A stretch of DNA of 64,000 bases from Tiliqua scincoides (lineage: Eukaryota; Chordata; Lepidosauria; Squamata; Scincidae). Shown in pieces: positions 15,301-26,821 of the stretch. How positions within the stretch are numbered: position 1 is the stretch's first letter; each line of letters starts with the position of its first letter. The translations under genes and the position numbers were made by a program. The notes under the pieces are model-generated. The model saw nothing but the letters and a program-made list of their open reading frames with translations. It searched no databases and was not told the origin of the DNA. The stretch lies in the NCBI RefSeq assembly GCF_035046505.1, contig NC_089826.1, positions 10,460,254 through 10,524,253 on the forward strand, in the 5' to 3' direction.

Positions 15301-18300
15301 CATCATCATCATCATCATTAAGCTTAGTTCCAGGATAATGTGCAATTAAAGAATAAGGCAATACATTAACCAATCAAAATTATCATCCGTTTCATGCAAA
15401 ACAAGGAGCTCATCATGGAGAACGTCTGTTAATGGCTCCTAGTTATGATGGCTCTATAACACCTTCAGATTGAGAGGAGGCACGCAACTGAGCGTCAGGT
15501 GCTGAAAAGCAACAGCACAAAAGGGCTATCTGTATCCACATCCCACTTCTGGGTTTCCCAGAAGCAGCTGGTGGGCCACTGTGGGAAGCACAACATTGCA
15601 CTGGATGGGCCTTTGGTCTGATTCAAAAGGGGTCTTCTAATGCTCTCTTCCACTTAAGAACATAAGAACAGCCCCACTGGATCAGGCTATAGGCCCATCT
15701 AGTCCAGCTTCCTGTATCTCACAGCGGCCCACCAAATGCCCCAGGGAGCACACCAGATAACAAGAGACCTCATCCTGGTGCCCTCCCTTGCATCTGGCAT
15801 TCTGACATAACCCTTTTCTAAAATCAGGAGGTTGTGCACACACATCATGGCTTGTACCCCATAATGGATTTTTCTTCCAGAAACTTGTCCAATCCCCTTT
15901 TAAAGGCGTCTAGGCTAGATGCCAGCACCACATACTGTGGCAAGGAGTTCCACAGACCGACCACACGCTGAGTACTTGTAGATTTACAGGTTTACAGAGC
16001 AACACCATGATTTGTGAGGGATCCATAATACTTACTGAAACATTCAAAGAACATAGATTGTTGTCACTGGATAACAGCTTCCGTTTATCAACCGTGCAAA
16101 CAAACTCTAAGAAACTACAACACAGGTGGACCCTTTTTATCCACAGCACTTCTGGTTATGTCCGGGGGTCAGGTGAGGATCCACACCTGCAGATTTGGGC
16201 ATCTGTGGGGGTTCAGGGAATGGGGACCCCCATGGATGACGAGGGCCAAATGTAATTATCAGTTAAAGTTGCCTTTAAGCACTTCATAACATGTTACAAA
16301 AACCTGCCTTCCTCCAACCTGATATTTACAGCTGTTTTGTGTTCTTAATACCTTGTCCGCCTGTTTCTGCCGCAGACTGTCTATGCTTCCTCCCATGATT
16401 GAGTAAATACTGATCCGTCCATCAAAAGAAGCTGCAGAAAGGAGAGCAGGGTTTCTGGGACACCACTGTACATCAAAGCACCACTGGGTGTTGGTAGGAA
16501 GTTCATATAAAACCTGTGCCCAAAACCAAACACATTAGGAAAATAACAAGGTGACAAGCCAATAGCACAGCTCTAAGCAAGATGCTTGAAGTGTAGATGT
16601 ATCTTAATGCATGGATCTCAGAGAACTTTGATACCACAACTACTTCTTCTGGTGATGCATTTTAAAATATGGGGTGACAATAAACTACATGTCAAGAATG
16701 CTATGCATTCAGTTTGGAATGGCATCCCCTTTCAAGGTTCTCCTTATCAATCTTCCCCTTTCCTAGCTTGAGTGGATTCCAATGGATATTAGACTTTTAT
16801 GCTGTGATACACTTTATGGATGGCTAGATGAGACTGGAGACAAGTCCAGACAAGCACACTGCAGCAGGGAAGGGAAGCTCCTGATGCATCCTCATTTATG
16901 AATCTTTGTACAATGCTGCCAGCTATGCACATTTAGGAAAGGTCTTCATCCATATAGATCAGGAATGACACGCTGTGCTGGGAGCAGTTCTTTAAGGGAG
17001 TATGACCTAGTAAGAATGGAACAGGCCAATAGAGCATTCTTAGCAGAGATATGCATTCTGTGGAAGAACCGCTCCAGAACATTATCTTGGTTCTTGCTGG
17101 AAGATCCACAGGATCTACAAAAGCCATTCTAGTCTAGCTCTTAAATTGGGATCTCTTTTTTTCTGAATTCTTTATATCTAAATCTTAAAATGATTTTATG
17201 AACTCTTAATATCCTTGGTTGTTTTACATTTGACTGTAAAATGACTGCACCCCTAAGTATTTTATGGAAAAGACACTTTGTAAATATTATTTATTACAGC
17301 ATTTATATACCGCCTCTCTCAGACTCAAAGAGGTTGATGTAGGCAGGATGTCCAAGTGAGGTTTTTATAAGTACTATATTGTGTACATGAGAGAGCTCAT
17401 AAAACTCTCCATTTTTCCAGGTATTTCCTTTCAAAGTGCAATCATCATCCTGGCTGCATAGCATCAAATACTTTAACAAACAGTATTTATAAGGGTGACT
17501 TATTTAACTTTTCATTGGGGACCTGTAAATGTTGAATGCTTAAAGCCAGTTTGGACAAAATCAACACAAGGTTTGTAGCATCTAGTTGGGATGAACAAAG
17601 CACATCATCCATGCTATTCAGACAAGAAGTGCCTTTCCATTCCAAATGTGTGAAGTATATTTGCTGTACCTCTCCTGTGTTTGGATTGGAGCAAAGAATC
17701 TTAGAATCCTTTCCACAGCTCAGCAAAAGTTCAGGATCTGCCATACTCCAAGCAATGGTCAGAATACCCCTAATGTGAAAAGACAGAACAAAGTGATATA
17801 GAACAAATATAGAACAAAGAAATATAGAACAAAGAGCAAAGTTCAGACATGCTGTTATTAAGTAGCATCGAAAAAATCACTTAATTCAAGCGATTAAGTG
17901 GAGCTTCGCTTTCAACAGCAGCAAAAGCCACAGGAACAGGTTTGAAAAAGCAGCCATGTTTTACAACACATATAACAACTGCAATTAGTAGCCTGAAAAA
18001 GGATAACCCTGCAAAGATGCAAACATGCACAAGCTAATTAGATCTGATGTAGACATAAAATCATCATACTAGTCAACAAAACAATCAATGTGCTACAGGA
18101 CTATTGGAAGTAATACTTGCTACACATAATACAGTAATAGTAAAATCATTGCCATATAATCCAGATATGATGTAGCGGCATGGTATACGTATAAGGGGGG
18201 ATCAATGCCTGATATGGTAGACCAGCAATTCTCAACCTTTTTCATCTCACGGCACACTGACAAGGCACTGAAATGGTCAAGGCACACCACCAGGTTTTTG

Positions 18301-19781
18301 ACAATCAACAAGGCACACCATGCTGCCAGTGGGGGGCTCACACCCCATTGGCCCTACAAATAAATGACCTTCCCCCAAATTCCTGTGGCACACCTGTGAA
18401 CCACTTGCGGCACACCAAAATGCCACACAGCACAGTGATTGAAAGTGGCTGCTGTAGATCAACGTACAGTTGGGCTGCCCTTATCTGGTATCCGTGGATC
18501 TGCCCCCACCACACTCCCATTAATGTTATTTCAATGCTTACCAGAGTGAAAATGTTCTACCTGTATAGGTCACTATAAGCACACAAACTTATAGCCTCCC
18601 AGCAGCCTGAACGCTTGAAAAAACTAGACTGAGGTTAACAGGAAGCGGAAGTTAACTACTACTATACCCCCTCACCCTGGCCCAAAGAATGCATATATCC
18701 ATACCTTGCGTGGTTTTCTAGAACACGAAGCGGAGAAGATGCAAATCGAAGATCCCACATCTGGATTACTGGTAGTCTGTCGTCCTCTGAAGCCAGAACC
18801 ATTTGCGTAGCAACATCAGGATGCCAAGCCAGCCCTGAGCAGTGCATCTGCAATTAAAATAACCAATGGTCAGCTCTAACAGCATTAAGTAATCTCAGAA
18901 ATGAACAAACCCATTCACCCCAATTGTTTATATCCAAGACCACTTTCACAGATTTCCCTAAATGTGCACTTATCACCACCTCTGAGATGGTTCCCATGCA
19001 GGCCTGGGAACGTGTAAAGGCTCTTGCCCACATGAATACTCCCAGCATCATGGTGACGCCATGCAAAGGAAGCATGTACACGCTCCTGGTCTAGCACACA
19101 GTCCTGGTCTAGCACAGAAGCAACAGCAGACAGGAATGTCTACCACACTGGAAAAGGGAAGATGCAAAAGAGTATATGTGTTAAGCACTTAAGTTTTACC
19201 TCCTGTGTTTGGCTTCAAGATGGCTTATAATAGAAGCTAAATGTGTACATAAAAAGATACAAAAACAAGACCATAAAAGCATAACAAACTGGCGGAATCT
19301 TTACCCTGTTACTGTGGTCACTGACTTTGATGATAGGTTCATTTTTCCTGAGATCCCACACTGTGGCACGGCCACTGGGGCTTGCAGAAGCCAAGATATG
19401 CTGAACTTGTCTGTTCCAAGCAATACAGCTGATGTCTTCAGGAGGCTGTTGGAAACAGAATGTACTCTCAGTGTATCTGGTTCTCCCCCTCCTCCCATGA
19501 GGTGCAATTCTAAACAAAGAATCACAATCACCACCACAGCTCTAACAAAAAACTAATGTTCTCAGCGTGCTCCAGCCAAGTATTTTACATTAGACTGACA
19601 GATCTTCTGTACTTCATAACACTCTCTCTCTCATCTACTGCCTACCCACAGCTCTACCACCCAGGAGTCCAGTCCTTTAAAACCACAAGAGACAGTCTAG
19701 AAAGCCCCTGGACTGATTCTTGCTGCTTCTGGCTGGGAAAACACACTGAAACTCTATGGCAGCTAAGCATGCACTTTTCTG

Positions 19782-19821
<40 letters not shown>

Positions 19822-22800
19822 CACCCTAAAAGGCATAACCTGGGAGATGCAAGGGATGGAATGTCAAGTAGCAGGTAGGAAGTGCTGGTGACAGGGGAAG
19901 CAGAGATGAAGTGCAGCTGCAACACCATTTTGCATTACAAGCCACTCTGAATATAACAGCAAAAAAATAGAAAAATCTACACTGCACACCAATTGGGGGG
20001 CCACTTCTCAGCCTCCTCCTCCTGGCAGTAATTCCTCCAGTTCCTGAAACACTGAAGGACCTGCCAGAGAAGTATTCCATGATGTCTGGAAGGCTTTCAG
20101 CAGAAGGCGAAGATGGCAATCTCCCCACTTGCAATAAAACTCTTTGACCCTAGCCTAAGTTGTTATAAGGGCAATGCAACCTGCCCATGGGGCTTTTATA
20201 AAACTTACTGCCACTAATGAGTAGCACTAGTGGTTGTAACAATTCTTTTCCAGTTTACTACTGATAAAGAAATGAACATAAGGCTACTTATTACCCAGAC
20301 AAAGAAGACTGGCTAATTTATCAGGATAATCTTTCTGAGCAAAAGATGGCTGCATTTTTAAAGTTCCTTTAATCTTCAGTGTTTTAGTCTGAACAGTGAG
20401 AATTCTCACTGTTAACTTGAGTTTGTCTTTCAGTGTATCTCAACTCATTAGGAATTAACATACACTTCTTAGCCTACCACTGGACAAAGCAGGCAGCTGT
20501 GCTCCAGAAAGCTTCTTGGTAAATGCAACTCTATAGTGTCCCCAAACACTTGTCACCACACAGCTTTCGCAAACCAATATAGCTACTACTCTGAAATTTC
20601 TTCTACTAAAAATCTCAATGCTCATTTTGAAAGAAGCATTGCCAGACAATTGGGTATTTACCAAAGAGCTTGACAAGATTCTAAGTTGCCCCTGCACAAC
20701 AATAATAATAATAACTTTTATTTTTACCCCGCCTTTCTCCCCGAAGGGACTCAAGGCGGCTTACAACAGATGAAAAACATAATTTAAAAACAAATAAAAA
20801 CATATTAACACATCATAAAAAACAACAGTCAGAATAAAAAATAGGTAAAAAGTGCATAGAGCAGCAGCAAGTCATAAAAGAATCAGGCCTGTAAAAAATA
20901 TTAAAAGATGTTAAAAAGATGTTAAAAAGGCCGAGAACTCAGAAGGCTTGTTTAAACAGAAGGGTCTTCAGGCCTCGCCGAAAGGTCTCAAGAGAGGGAG
21001 CCATTCTTAAGTCAAGGGGAAGGGAGTTCCATAGCGTTGGTGCCACTACTGAGAAGGCCCTATTTCTTGCCGCCGCCCCACGTACCTCCCTAGGCGGTGG
21101 CACTTGTAAAAAGGCCTTCTCTGATGACCTAAGAGGACGAGCCGGATTGTACGGGAGTAGGCGATCTCTAAGATACCCTGGTCCAGAGCAGTATAGGGCT
21201 TTAAAGGTCAATACCAGCACCTTGAATTGGGCACAGAAACAAGAGTCCCCAAACACCACAAATGTATGCCAGCTGAGATTGTATAAACTTTTTGTTCTCT
21301 TATCCACTACTAGATGGCTTTCTTCACACTGTTGGGCAAAATATACATATACACATACCTGTGTCTTAGCTCCTGGTGTCATTGGTGTTGCAAAGTTGTT
21401 CAAATCCCAGATGTAGATTTCAGACTCATTTGCACCCGAGGCTACGAGGTTTGTCTGTAACACACACACACACACACACACACACGCAATAAGAATCAAG
21501 AGTACTCTTATAATGTTGGTACTGTATAACTAGCATAACCAAAAGCAACTCTGACCTGGAATAGATTGACGTCCAGAGCTCTTACAGGCCCCGTGTGCTT
21601 GTCTTTCTGTGCAATCACAACTTCACTGTCGCCTGCTATTATTTTTGCGGGGTCATACAAAATGATGTTTCCATTTTCGCCACCAGCAATAAGTACCCCT
21701 GAAAGATTCCCATCGGATGCCATTTTGTGAGGACCCCATATTAATTTATGATACCTGCAAGATCATTTCAAGAAGGGTGCAGGGAGGGGTAAAGGGAGAC
21801 AGAGACAAAAATATATAAAAGATACATTCTTTGTGTCAGTCCTATTGTTCTGTTAATGAGTTTCATTTGTCTTTATGAGATGACCAGTGGGGTGCAGGGA
21901 CTGCACTGTTAGAAGCAAGTGATCCTGCTCCATTTCCAGATGAGCTACACAACCTGGCTTACACCCCTTGGATGTCGTACGGGGGTCCCTTACAAGTTGG
22001 AGACAAGGAACAGAAAGCTTAAACATAGCAAAATGACTTACAAAGGGGAATTTTCTTCCATAAGGAATCATGTAAATAGGGGTTAATGGACACCATACAC
22101 ACAACCCGAACCTGTATAGACGAGAACCTCTCCTTAAGGGACAGCACATCCACAAGACAAGTTGAGAACTTAATGGCAGGCAGTGAATTAGAGGAGGCAG
22201 CAAATTGGGCAGGGGTACCCTGTGCCAATCTGTCACCTGTCCACTTAAGAGCTTGGAGGATGCAGGGAGGAGAAAGAAGAACATGCAGAACCAGCAATGG
22301 AAAAAACTAAATAGCAGGGATGCTCCTTTAAGAGGGTGAAGAAGATATGCAGGCTGGGCTATGGCACTAAAGGAAGTGCAGGGAATTTTACGTCTAGTTC
22401 CTCAAAACGTTGAGACTTAAATGCAAAGACATGAACAACAAGGAGGCTTATGAAGGGGACCCCTTGCTGGGCCATTTACACTACAAGCCAATAGCCCTTA
22501 TGAAAACTTAAATCTTTAAAAACAGAGGTGACATACACCTATTATATTTAGATGAGGACCTAGGGAGGGGAAAAGTTTGATCTACTTATGTACAATACAA
22601 TATAGTCTGAACAAGGCAGGCACCGCCAATGGCAACATAAGCAGTCAATGGAAGCACATGGTCTACTGCTGACATTGTATCTGCTATGAAAAATGCATGG
22701 CCTCTGTCCAAACTCAATGGAAAGTTTTCAACTCGGTCCCCCGTCTAGGAGCATCTTTCACATTCATTAACACTGACAATATTGCTCTGTCAAGAAAAGC

Positions 22801-25800
22801 AGCTGCTGTTAGCTCATTGCAAGTACCGTGACAGAGGACAAACATAATTCTCCCTGGTCGGAAATATATATATGAATAGCTAGGGTGATTCTAGCTTTAG
22901 TTAAAGGTAAACAATAAAAACGTGGAAAGGATTCAGAATCGCCCTTCCAAATAAAGGACACAATCCAATGTTTTTAAGCTGGGACAACAGCACAGACACA
23001 GGCCTTCATGCTGGCCTGTACACTGGACTATTGGGAGAGGGGGACACCCAAACAACATGAGATTCCCCCAGAGGGTTGGGACTCACTAAGTGGGTCGCAA
23101 GCCAATTTCAGGTGGGTGCCCATTCATTTCAGTATTTTATTTTCAATATATTAGACTTGGTCCTGCCATGGTAAGTGATTGCATTTACAGTCACAGGGGA
23201 ATGTTACAGATCTGTACCTTTAACAGGTTACTATGTATATGCTTTTAACAATGATAGCCAATGGGGCTTACTCTTGGGAAAGCATGGATAGGATTGCAGC
23301 CTAGGATTGTTAAAAATTTTCCTACCTGATGATGTCACTTTTGGGCATGTCATCATTTCCAGGGTAATGACCGCTTCCGATGGGTCCAGACAGATTGTCA
23401 TTCTAAAAAGTAGGTCCCAGTGCTAAAAAGTTTGAGAACTATTGCCCTACATCCAAGTCCCCTGTGCTTATGAGACTAGGGGTCCAATCCTAACCAACTT
23501 TCCAGGCCCGATACCACCTCATTGCAGCCACAGGGTTAATGGAACAAACCTTGCCTTTAGGAGGCCTCCGAGATTCCCACCACCACTACCACGGGATGTA
23601 GCACATGCCCTGCTGGCAAGACTACATCAGGACTGGAAAGTTAGTTAGGACTTGTCTGTGGGAAGCAGGAGGAGGAGGAAGTTGGTAAGGACAAAACAAG
23701 CCGACTACCCTGGATCCAGCCATCATAGACCCCAGGGCACACAAGCAAGTTGACTGTGCCAACGCCTTCATTCTCCCTCATGCTCAGTAAGAAGAGTGAA
23801 TACAGTAGGGATTCCCTCTGGGGACAGCCCCAAATGACCCTTCCCCTCAGCCACTGCTAACTTTGGAAGAACTCTTTGCATTGTCTAGGAAAAGACAACC
23901 TGCATATCTGAGCCAGCATGAAAGCACTATTGAGTTGTGCTAGGCACATCTGGCCTAGTGGGGCAAGTGGAGTTTCACGTTATCTCACACACGGGACCTT
24001 GGAATTGGACACAGGCAACAAACTTTTGGCCCTCGGGCACAACGCATGGACTGGATTGTGCCTAAGTCATTACAGTGAAATCCTAATCATATTTGGCGGC
24101 ATAATCATCTTCGAAAAAGTGTCTCCAAATCTAGATCGCTTAACATGCACACACTGCAATTCCCGTAAGCGACAGTTACCTGTGAGCAGAGGAGAAGGTG
24201 GCGCAGGACTTCATATCCAGTGATGGGTCTGTCAGGTCAAGTTCAAATATTTCTAGAGAGGCATTGGTACTGAAGGTGGCATCCAGCTGCTGAGCAGACG
24301 TACCTAAACAGAAATATGCCACTGCTTACCACTAAGGCACTGCAAAAATTTCACTTTCCACTTCCATGATAATTCAGCATATTTAAAAAGGGAACAAATG
24401 TACTGATCTTGTTTCAAGCAAATTTTTAAAATCATAAATCATAAGATCCCCTGGTCGGTGGTGACTTTACTTTTATTGCGCATGAATTTTTTTCTTTACT
24501 CTTACTGATGTTGGTAATCATAAAGGAAAAGGGTGTGTTTTCTGTATTGTAGTAGTGTGGTGGTTGAAGAGCTAAGCGAGACAATGGTCTGCTTTGGTAA
24601 GGACTAAATAAACCCATTAGTCATATCAAACAAAATTCTCACTCTGGATAATGTTTAGGTGACATACAACTTAGAGAAGTTGTTGAATAAAAGTAACAAT
24701 TGTGGCTGTACGTTCTTAGAGGTGGTTTGAACAGAAATTGATGGAGGATATTCATGGCTATTGGCCATAAAAGCTGTATGAAACATCCATTAACAGAGAC
24801 ATTTATTTTTTCACATTTTTATACTGCTCTTCCTCGAAAGAGCTCAGGGCAGTGTACATAGCTTCTCCCCTCCTTTTGTCCTCACAACAACCCTGTGAGG
24901 TGGGTGAGGCTGAGAGAATGTGACTGGCCCAAATTCACCCAGGAAGCTACATAGCTGAGGGGGGATTTGAACCTCGATCTTCCAGGTTTAAGTCCACCTC
25001 TCAAATCTAGATGCTGGAGACAAGCAACAAACTACCTTCTTTATGGCATCCAAGGCATCTGGGCTAGTTGGTGCTGAACCAGATAGACACTGGTCTGGTT
25101 CACTATGGCAATTATGCCTTTATTAAGGGCAAAAATCGGCCTCAGCACAAAAAGCAATCAACCAGACCAAAAACATACACTTAGAGAAGTTTGGACTTGC
25201 TGGGAAAATTCTCCATTTTGGGGGCTGTGATCTTATGCAGGTTTTAAGCTATACTTATGGGCCTGGTGTATTTGAACATATAAACCATGACTTAGATCAG
25301 TGTGGTCCAACATGCGGCCCACAAGGCCCCTTTGATGCCCCTCTGAAGCCCTCCACATCCTCCAGCTTCAGCAACTTTTTGGTCTCCTTGCTGCACCATT
25401 CTGACACTTTTGGAGAAGAAACTGTGGCAGGGAGACTGAAAAGCCCCGCCAAATCTACCACTGCCTCCACCTCTTTCTAACTGAGCCTGCTGAGTGATTT
25501 GGGCAGCTCAGAACTTGGAAGTAATTGGTGGTGACATCATCAAGTCACTACCAATTACTTCCGTGTCGGCACAGACAGGGTTCATGCCATGGTCATGGAA
25601 CCCCCTGGCTACCAGAAGTTTACAACCTGATTTAGGTTAACATGAACATACCATGGTGAGCCTTTGGACTTCTCTTAATTTTCAAACAACTGCAGTTTCC
25701 TGTAACTTATGAGCTTGGGAAACTGTGGTTTACTCAAGTTCATTAAAACTAATCCTACTTTGCCTGCTAACCAGAATAAGAATAATTCACAAATCTGAGT

Positions 25801-26258
25801 TCATATGGGGAACTGTGATTTGGTCAAAAGTGACAGTAGACACTTTCAACTCTTCCCTTCATCCTTTCCAGACGGAGAAAGAAGAGGGGGAACAGGCAAA
25901 CTCCAAAAATGAACAGAAGAACTCCAAACATGCCTTCATAGTGCTAAGCAGCATGCAGAGTTATAACTAAAACAGGGCCACAGTACAACAACTTTCAGGA
26001 CAGTGCTAACCATTCTGAAGTGCTAGGCCTGCAAATGTCTTGATACTCATAAATGCTGCATCAAATCTCTGGGTAATCAGATGCCTGGGACTTTCCTAAC
26101 ACACTTCTGTTACAAGCTTCAACTTTAATAAGTATAAATACTTATACACTTGGACAAAACAAGGATTTATTAAAATTACCAGTAGCCAAATAAATGGGAT
26201 GATGGTGGGCTGGACTCCATGCCTGGATGGCAGTGCGGTCTATCTCTTTTAGCTTCAT
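367..26258 (-). CDS. SEC31A: SEC31A, COPII outer-coat subunit (5' 17 coding exons, partial)
   Basis: SEC31 pairs with SEC13 to form the outer cage of COPII vesicles at ER exit sites. Coding exons from 5' to 3' (right to left): 26180-26258, 24180-24303, 21556-21754, 21359-21454, 19305-19445, 18705-18847, 17670-17769, 16352-16513, 14931-15083, 12425-12655, 11393-11467, 9110-9160, 7144-7221, 5909-5975, 5605-5783, 1442-1568, 367-512. All junctions are GT-AG and the exons sum to 2151 bases (717 codons) in one open frame. The start [16 protein letters not shown] matches vertebrate SEC31A. Residues 1 to about 350 are the WD40 propeller ([28 protein letters not shown]). About 350-480 hold the SEC13-binding insertion ([24 protein letters not shown]). 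The alpha-solenoid follows ([32 protein letters not shown]). The proline-rich C-terminal half that contacts SAR1/SEC23 lies outside the window. Oddities are a Trp-to-Ser change at residue 288 and a divergent 17-codon exon at 9110-9160. Confidence 0.97.
655..766. repeat. Possible MITE fragment with AACCATGG motifs
   Basis: This SEC31A intron segment has several copies of aaaccatg and ccatggtt in both orientations. Similar motif-rich stretches lie at 13277-13390 and 25615-25740. It looks like a decayed palindromic DNA element, but ends and target duplications could not be fixed. Confidence 0.3.
2563..2964 (+). mobile_element. Sauria SINE with BovB-like tail
   Basis: The head starts GGTCTGGTCTAGAGGG (tRNA A-box-like), with a B-box-like GGTCGCCAGTTCAAGGCC at 2616-2633. 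The 3' end has the characteristic GGTGGTATATAAATGCCTG shared with BovB LINEs and finishes in an ATT/AAT microsatellite. This SINE family is restricted to squamates, which is the best taxonomic marker in the window. It sits in a SEC31A intron, antisense to the gene. Confidence 0.85.
3500..3650. repeat. Partial copy of the Harbinger-like MITE
   Basis: The segment shares the internal motifs aaggtaaggtaacaaaca, gaggaggc and gcaggatgcagtgcac, and the right-end gttgggattg, with the complete element at 52060-52260. The left end is degraded. Confidence 0.55.
3689..4151. mobile_element. hAT non-autonomous transposon, 8-base target duplication
   Basis: Terminal inverted repeats are CAGGGGTGTCCAAA and TTTGGGCACCCCTG. 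The flanks carry an exact 8-base duplication CCCTAGAT (3681-3688 and 4152-4159). The 463-base element has no transposase. A second copy in opposite orientation is at 47633-48081. Confidence 0.92.
6237..6298. repeat. Short tandem repeat of a CTAAGTCAGCCTTAGAC unit
   Basis: About three to four imperfect copies of a 16-19 base unit (taagtcagccttagac and variants) lie directly against the CR1 fragment that begins at 6299. Confidence 0.7.
6299..6432 (+). mobile_element. CR1 LINE 3' end
   Basis: The segment contains the conserved CR1 3' sequence (aggaagctggactagatggg, tgatccaatggggctg) and ends in the family's short terminal repeat tgttcttatgttctta. It is 5'-truncated like nearly all CR1 copies. 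Confidence 0.85.
9335..10674. mobile_element. pogo/Tigger-like non-autonomous transposon, copy 1 (interrupted)
   Basis: Ends are CCGCAGACACCCGCCTATAA and, reverse complemented, CTGAAGATACTCGCTTATAG, flanked by TA (9333-9334 and 10675-10676), the Tc1/mariner-type target. The body is shared with 44537-45615. It is interrupted by a hAT element at 9645-10161. Confidence 0.8.
9645..10161. mobile_element. hAT non-autonomous transposon nested in a Tigger-like element
   Basis: Terminal repeats are CAGTGGTTCCCAACC and GGTTGGGAACCACTG. Flanks show a decayed 8-base duplication (CAGTAAAA at 9637-9644, CAGAAACC at 10162-10169). The uninterrupted sequence is preserved in the other Tigger-like copy near 44860. 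The 517-base element has no coding capacity. Confidence 0.88.
12195..12288. repeat. Palindromic ~90-base module with TGA duplication
   Basis: The ends are GGGCACAACCC and GGATTGCAGCC, flanked by TGA on both sides. The inner arms ctactcagaagtaagtcc and ggggcttactctcaag are inverted repeats. This is a typical single copy of a family found throughout the window (also 23256-23303, 28165-28205, 40028-40122, 46188-46275, 62827-62924). The 3-base target suggests a Harbinger-type MITE, which is inference. Confidence 0.75.
15302..15317. repeat. (CAT)n microsatellite
   Basis: A short run of catcat units in a SEC31A intron. Confidence 0.8.
15535..15642 (+). mobile_element. CR1 LINE 3' end, diverged
   Basis: The motifs gtgggccactgtgggaag, actggatgggcctttggtct and tcttctaatgctctct match the CR1 3' end in plus orientation. 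It abuts a second CR1 fragment in the opposite orientation. Confidence 0.6.
15655..15975 (-). mobile_element. CR1 LINE 3' end
   Basis: The fragment begins with the reverse complement of the CR1 terminal repeat (aagaacataagaacag) and continues through gcccatctagtccagctt, tctggcattctgac and caaggagttccacagaccg. It is the longest clean CR1 3' fragment here. Confidence 0.85.
16122..16255. mobile_element. Tigger-like element fragment
   Basis: The segment acaggtggaccctttttatc with catctgtgggggttcagg and gggacccccatggatgacg resembles the GC-rich terminal region of pogo/Tigger-type elements. One end only was recognised. Confidence 0.45.
18223..18451. mobile_element. hAT non-autonomous transposon
   Basis: Ends are cagcaattctcaacc and ttgaaagtggctg. 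Flanks tggtagac and ctgtagat share five of eight bases, a likely decayed target duplication. The motif ggcacac is repeated internally. Two partial relatives lie at 33193-33272 and 33460-33584. Confidence 0.75.
19786..19819. repeat. (CT)n microsatellite
   Basis: A run of about 17 ct units in a SEC31A intron; a polypyrimidine run on the plus strand and a GA run in the transcript. Confidence 0.95.
20698..21245 (-). mobile_element. L2-type LINE 3' fragment with ORF2 C-terminus
   Basis: On the minus strand a reading frame ends [20 protein letters not shown] followed by [21 protein letters not shown] (split here), the conserved C-terminal signature of L2/CR1-clade reverse transcriptase proteins. 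The 3' untranslated part follows (ggcggggtaaaaataaaagt) and ends in an AAT-type microsatellite at 20698. It lies in the SEC31A intron after the 21359-21454 exon, in the same strand as the gene. Confidence 0.85.
21463..21485. repeat. (CA)n microsatellite
   Basis: About eleven ca units immediately upstream of the acceptor of the 21359-21454 SEC31A exon; on the transcript strand it is a GT run next to the 3' splice site. Confidence 0.95.
23090..23445. mobile_element. hAT non-autonomous transposon, contains palindromic module
   Basis: The right end, reverse complemented, reads AGTTCTCAAACTTTTTAGCA. Internal sequence matches 47013-47300 and 38690-38893 (tgttacagatctgtacc, gatgatgtcac). A palindromic-module half (caatggggcttactc to ggattgcagcc) is embedded at 23256-23303. 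The left end is only approximate. Confidence 0.65.
24795..25000 (-). mobile_element. tRNA-derived core-SINE (MIR-like)
   Basis: The plus strand shows cctcacaacaaccctgtgag, gtgactggcccaaattcacc and ggggatttgaacctcgatct. The last is a reversed B box, giving minus orientation. It is an old, diverged copy. Confidence 0.6.
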
Positions 26259-26821
26259 CCTGCTGAGAAATTTTTAAGAGAATTCAAGAGAATGTCTAAC
26301 AACACAGGTCTAAGAATTTTTAATACAAATACACTTGGTCTGCTTTAGCTGTTTGACTTATGCTAGAATCATATTCTTCTGCAATACCACAGTACAGGAT
26401 ATGGTGCGTGCCCTTGGATGATAGCACAACAGTTGCACCACAATAACTCCAGGGGTGCTGACTGATGTACTACAAATGCTGGAACAATACTGTATCCATG
26501 GACCTCCAACAAGTTTTAAAAATAAGTATTTACTATGTTAATCCACATGATTAAAGAAAACATCTTATAAATGTGATAATTTCAAAGCACTGGCATGAAC
26601 TTTAAAAGTCCACCACACAAAACGTATGTAGATTCTATTACTTTAAATCATATTTAATACTATGGACCTGTGGAGTAGGGCAAAACATAGGCAATGCAGC
26701 GGCAGGCTGACAGTCACCATCTGTTCTTCCTTATGCCCTTGGGTTAGCTACGCAATACAATAATACTAACTGTGTTAGTGCGTGAAACTGCCATCACACT
26801 TTTAACTATGTTCTTCAGAGG

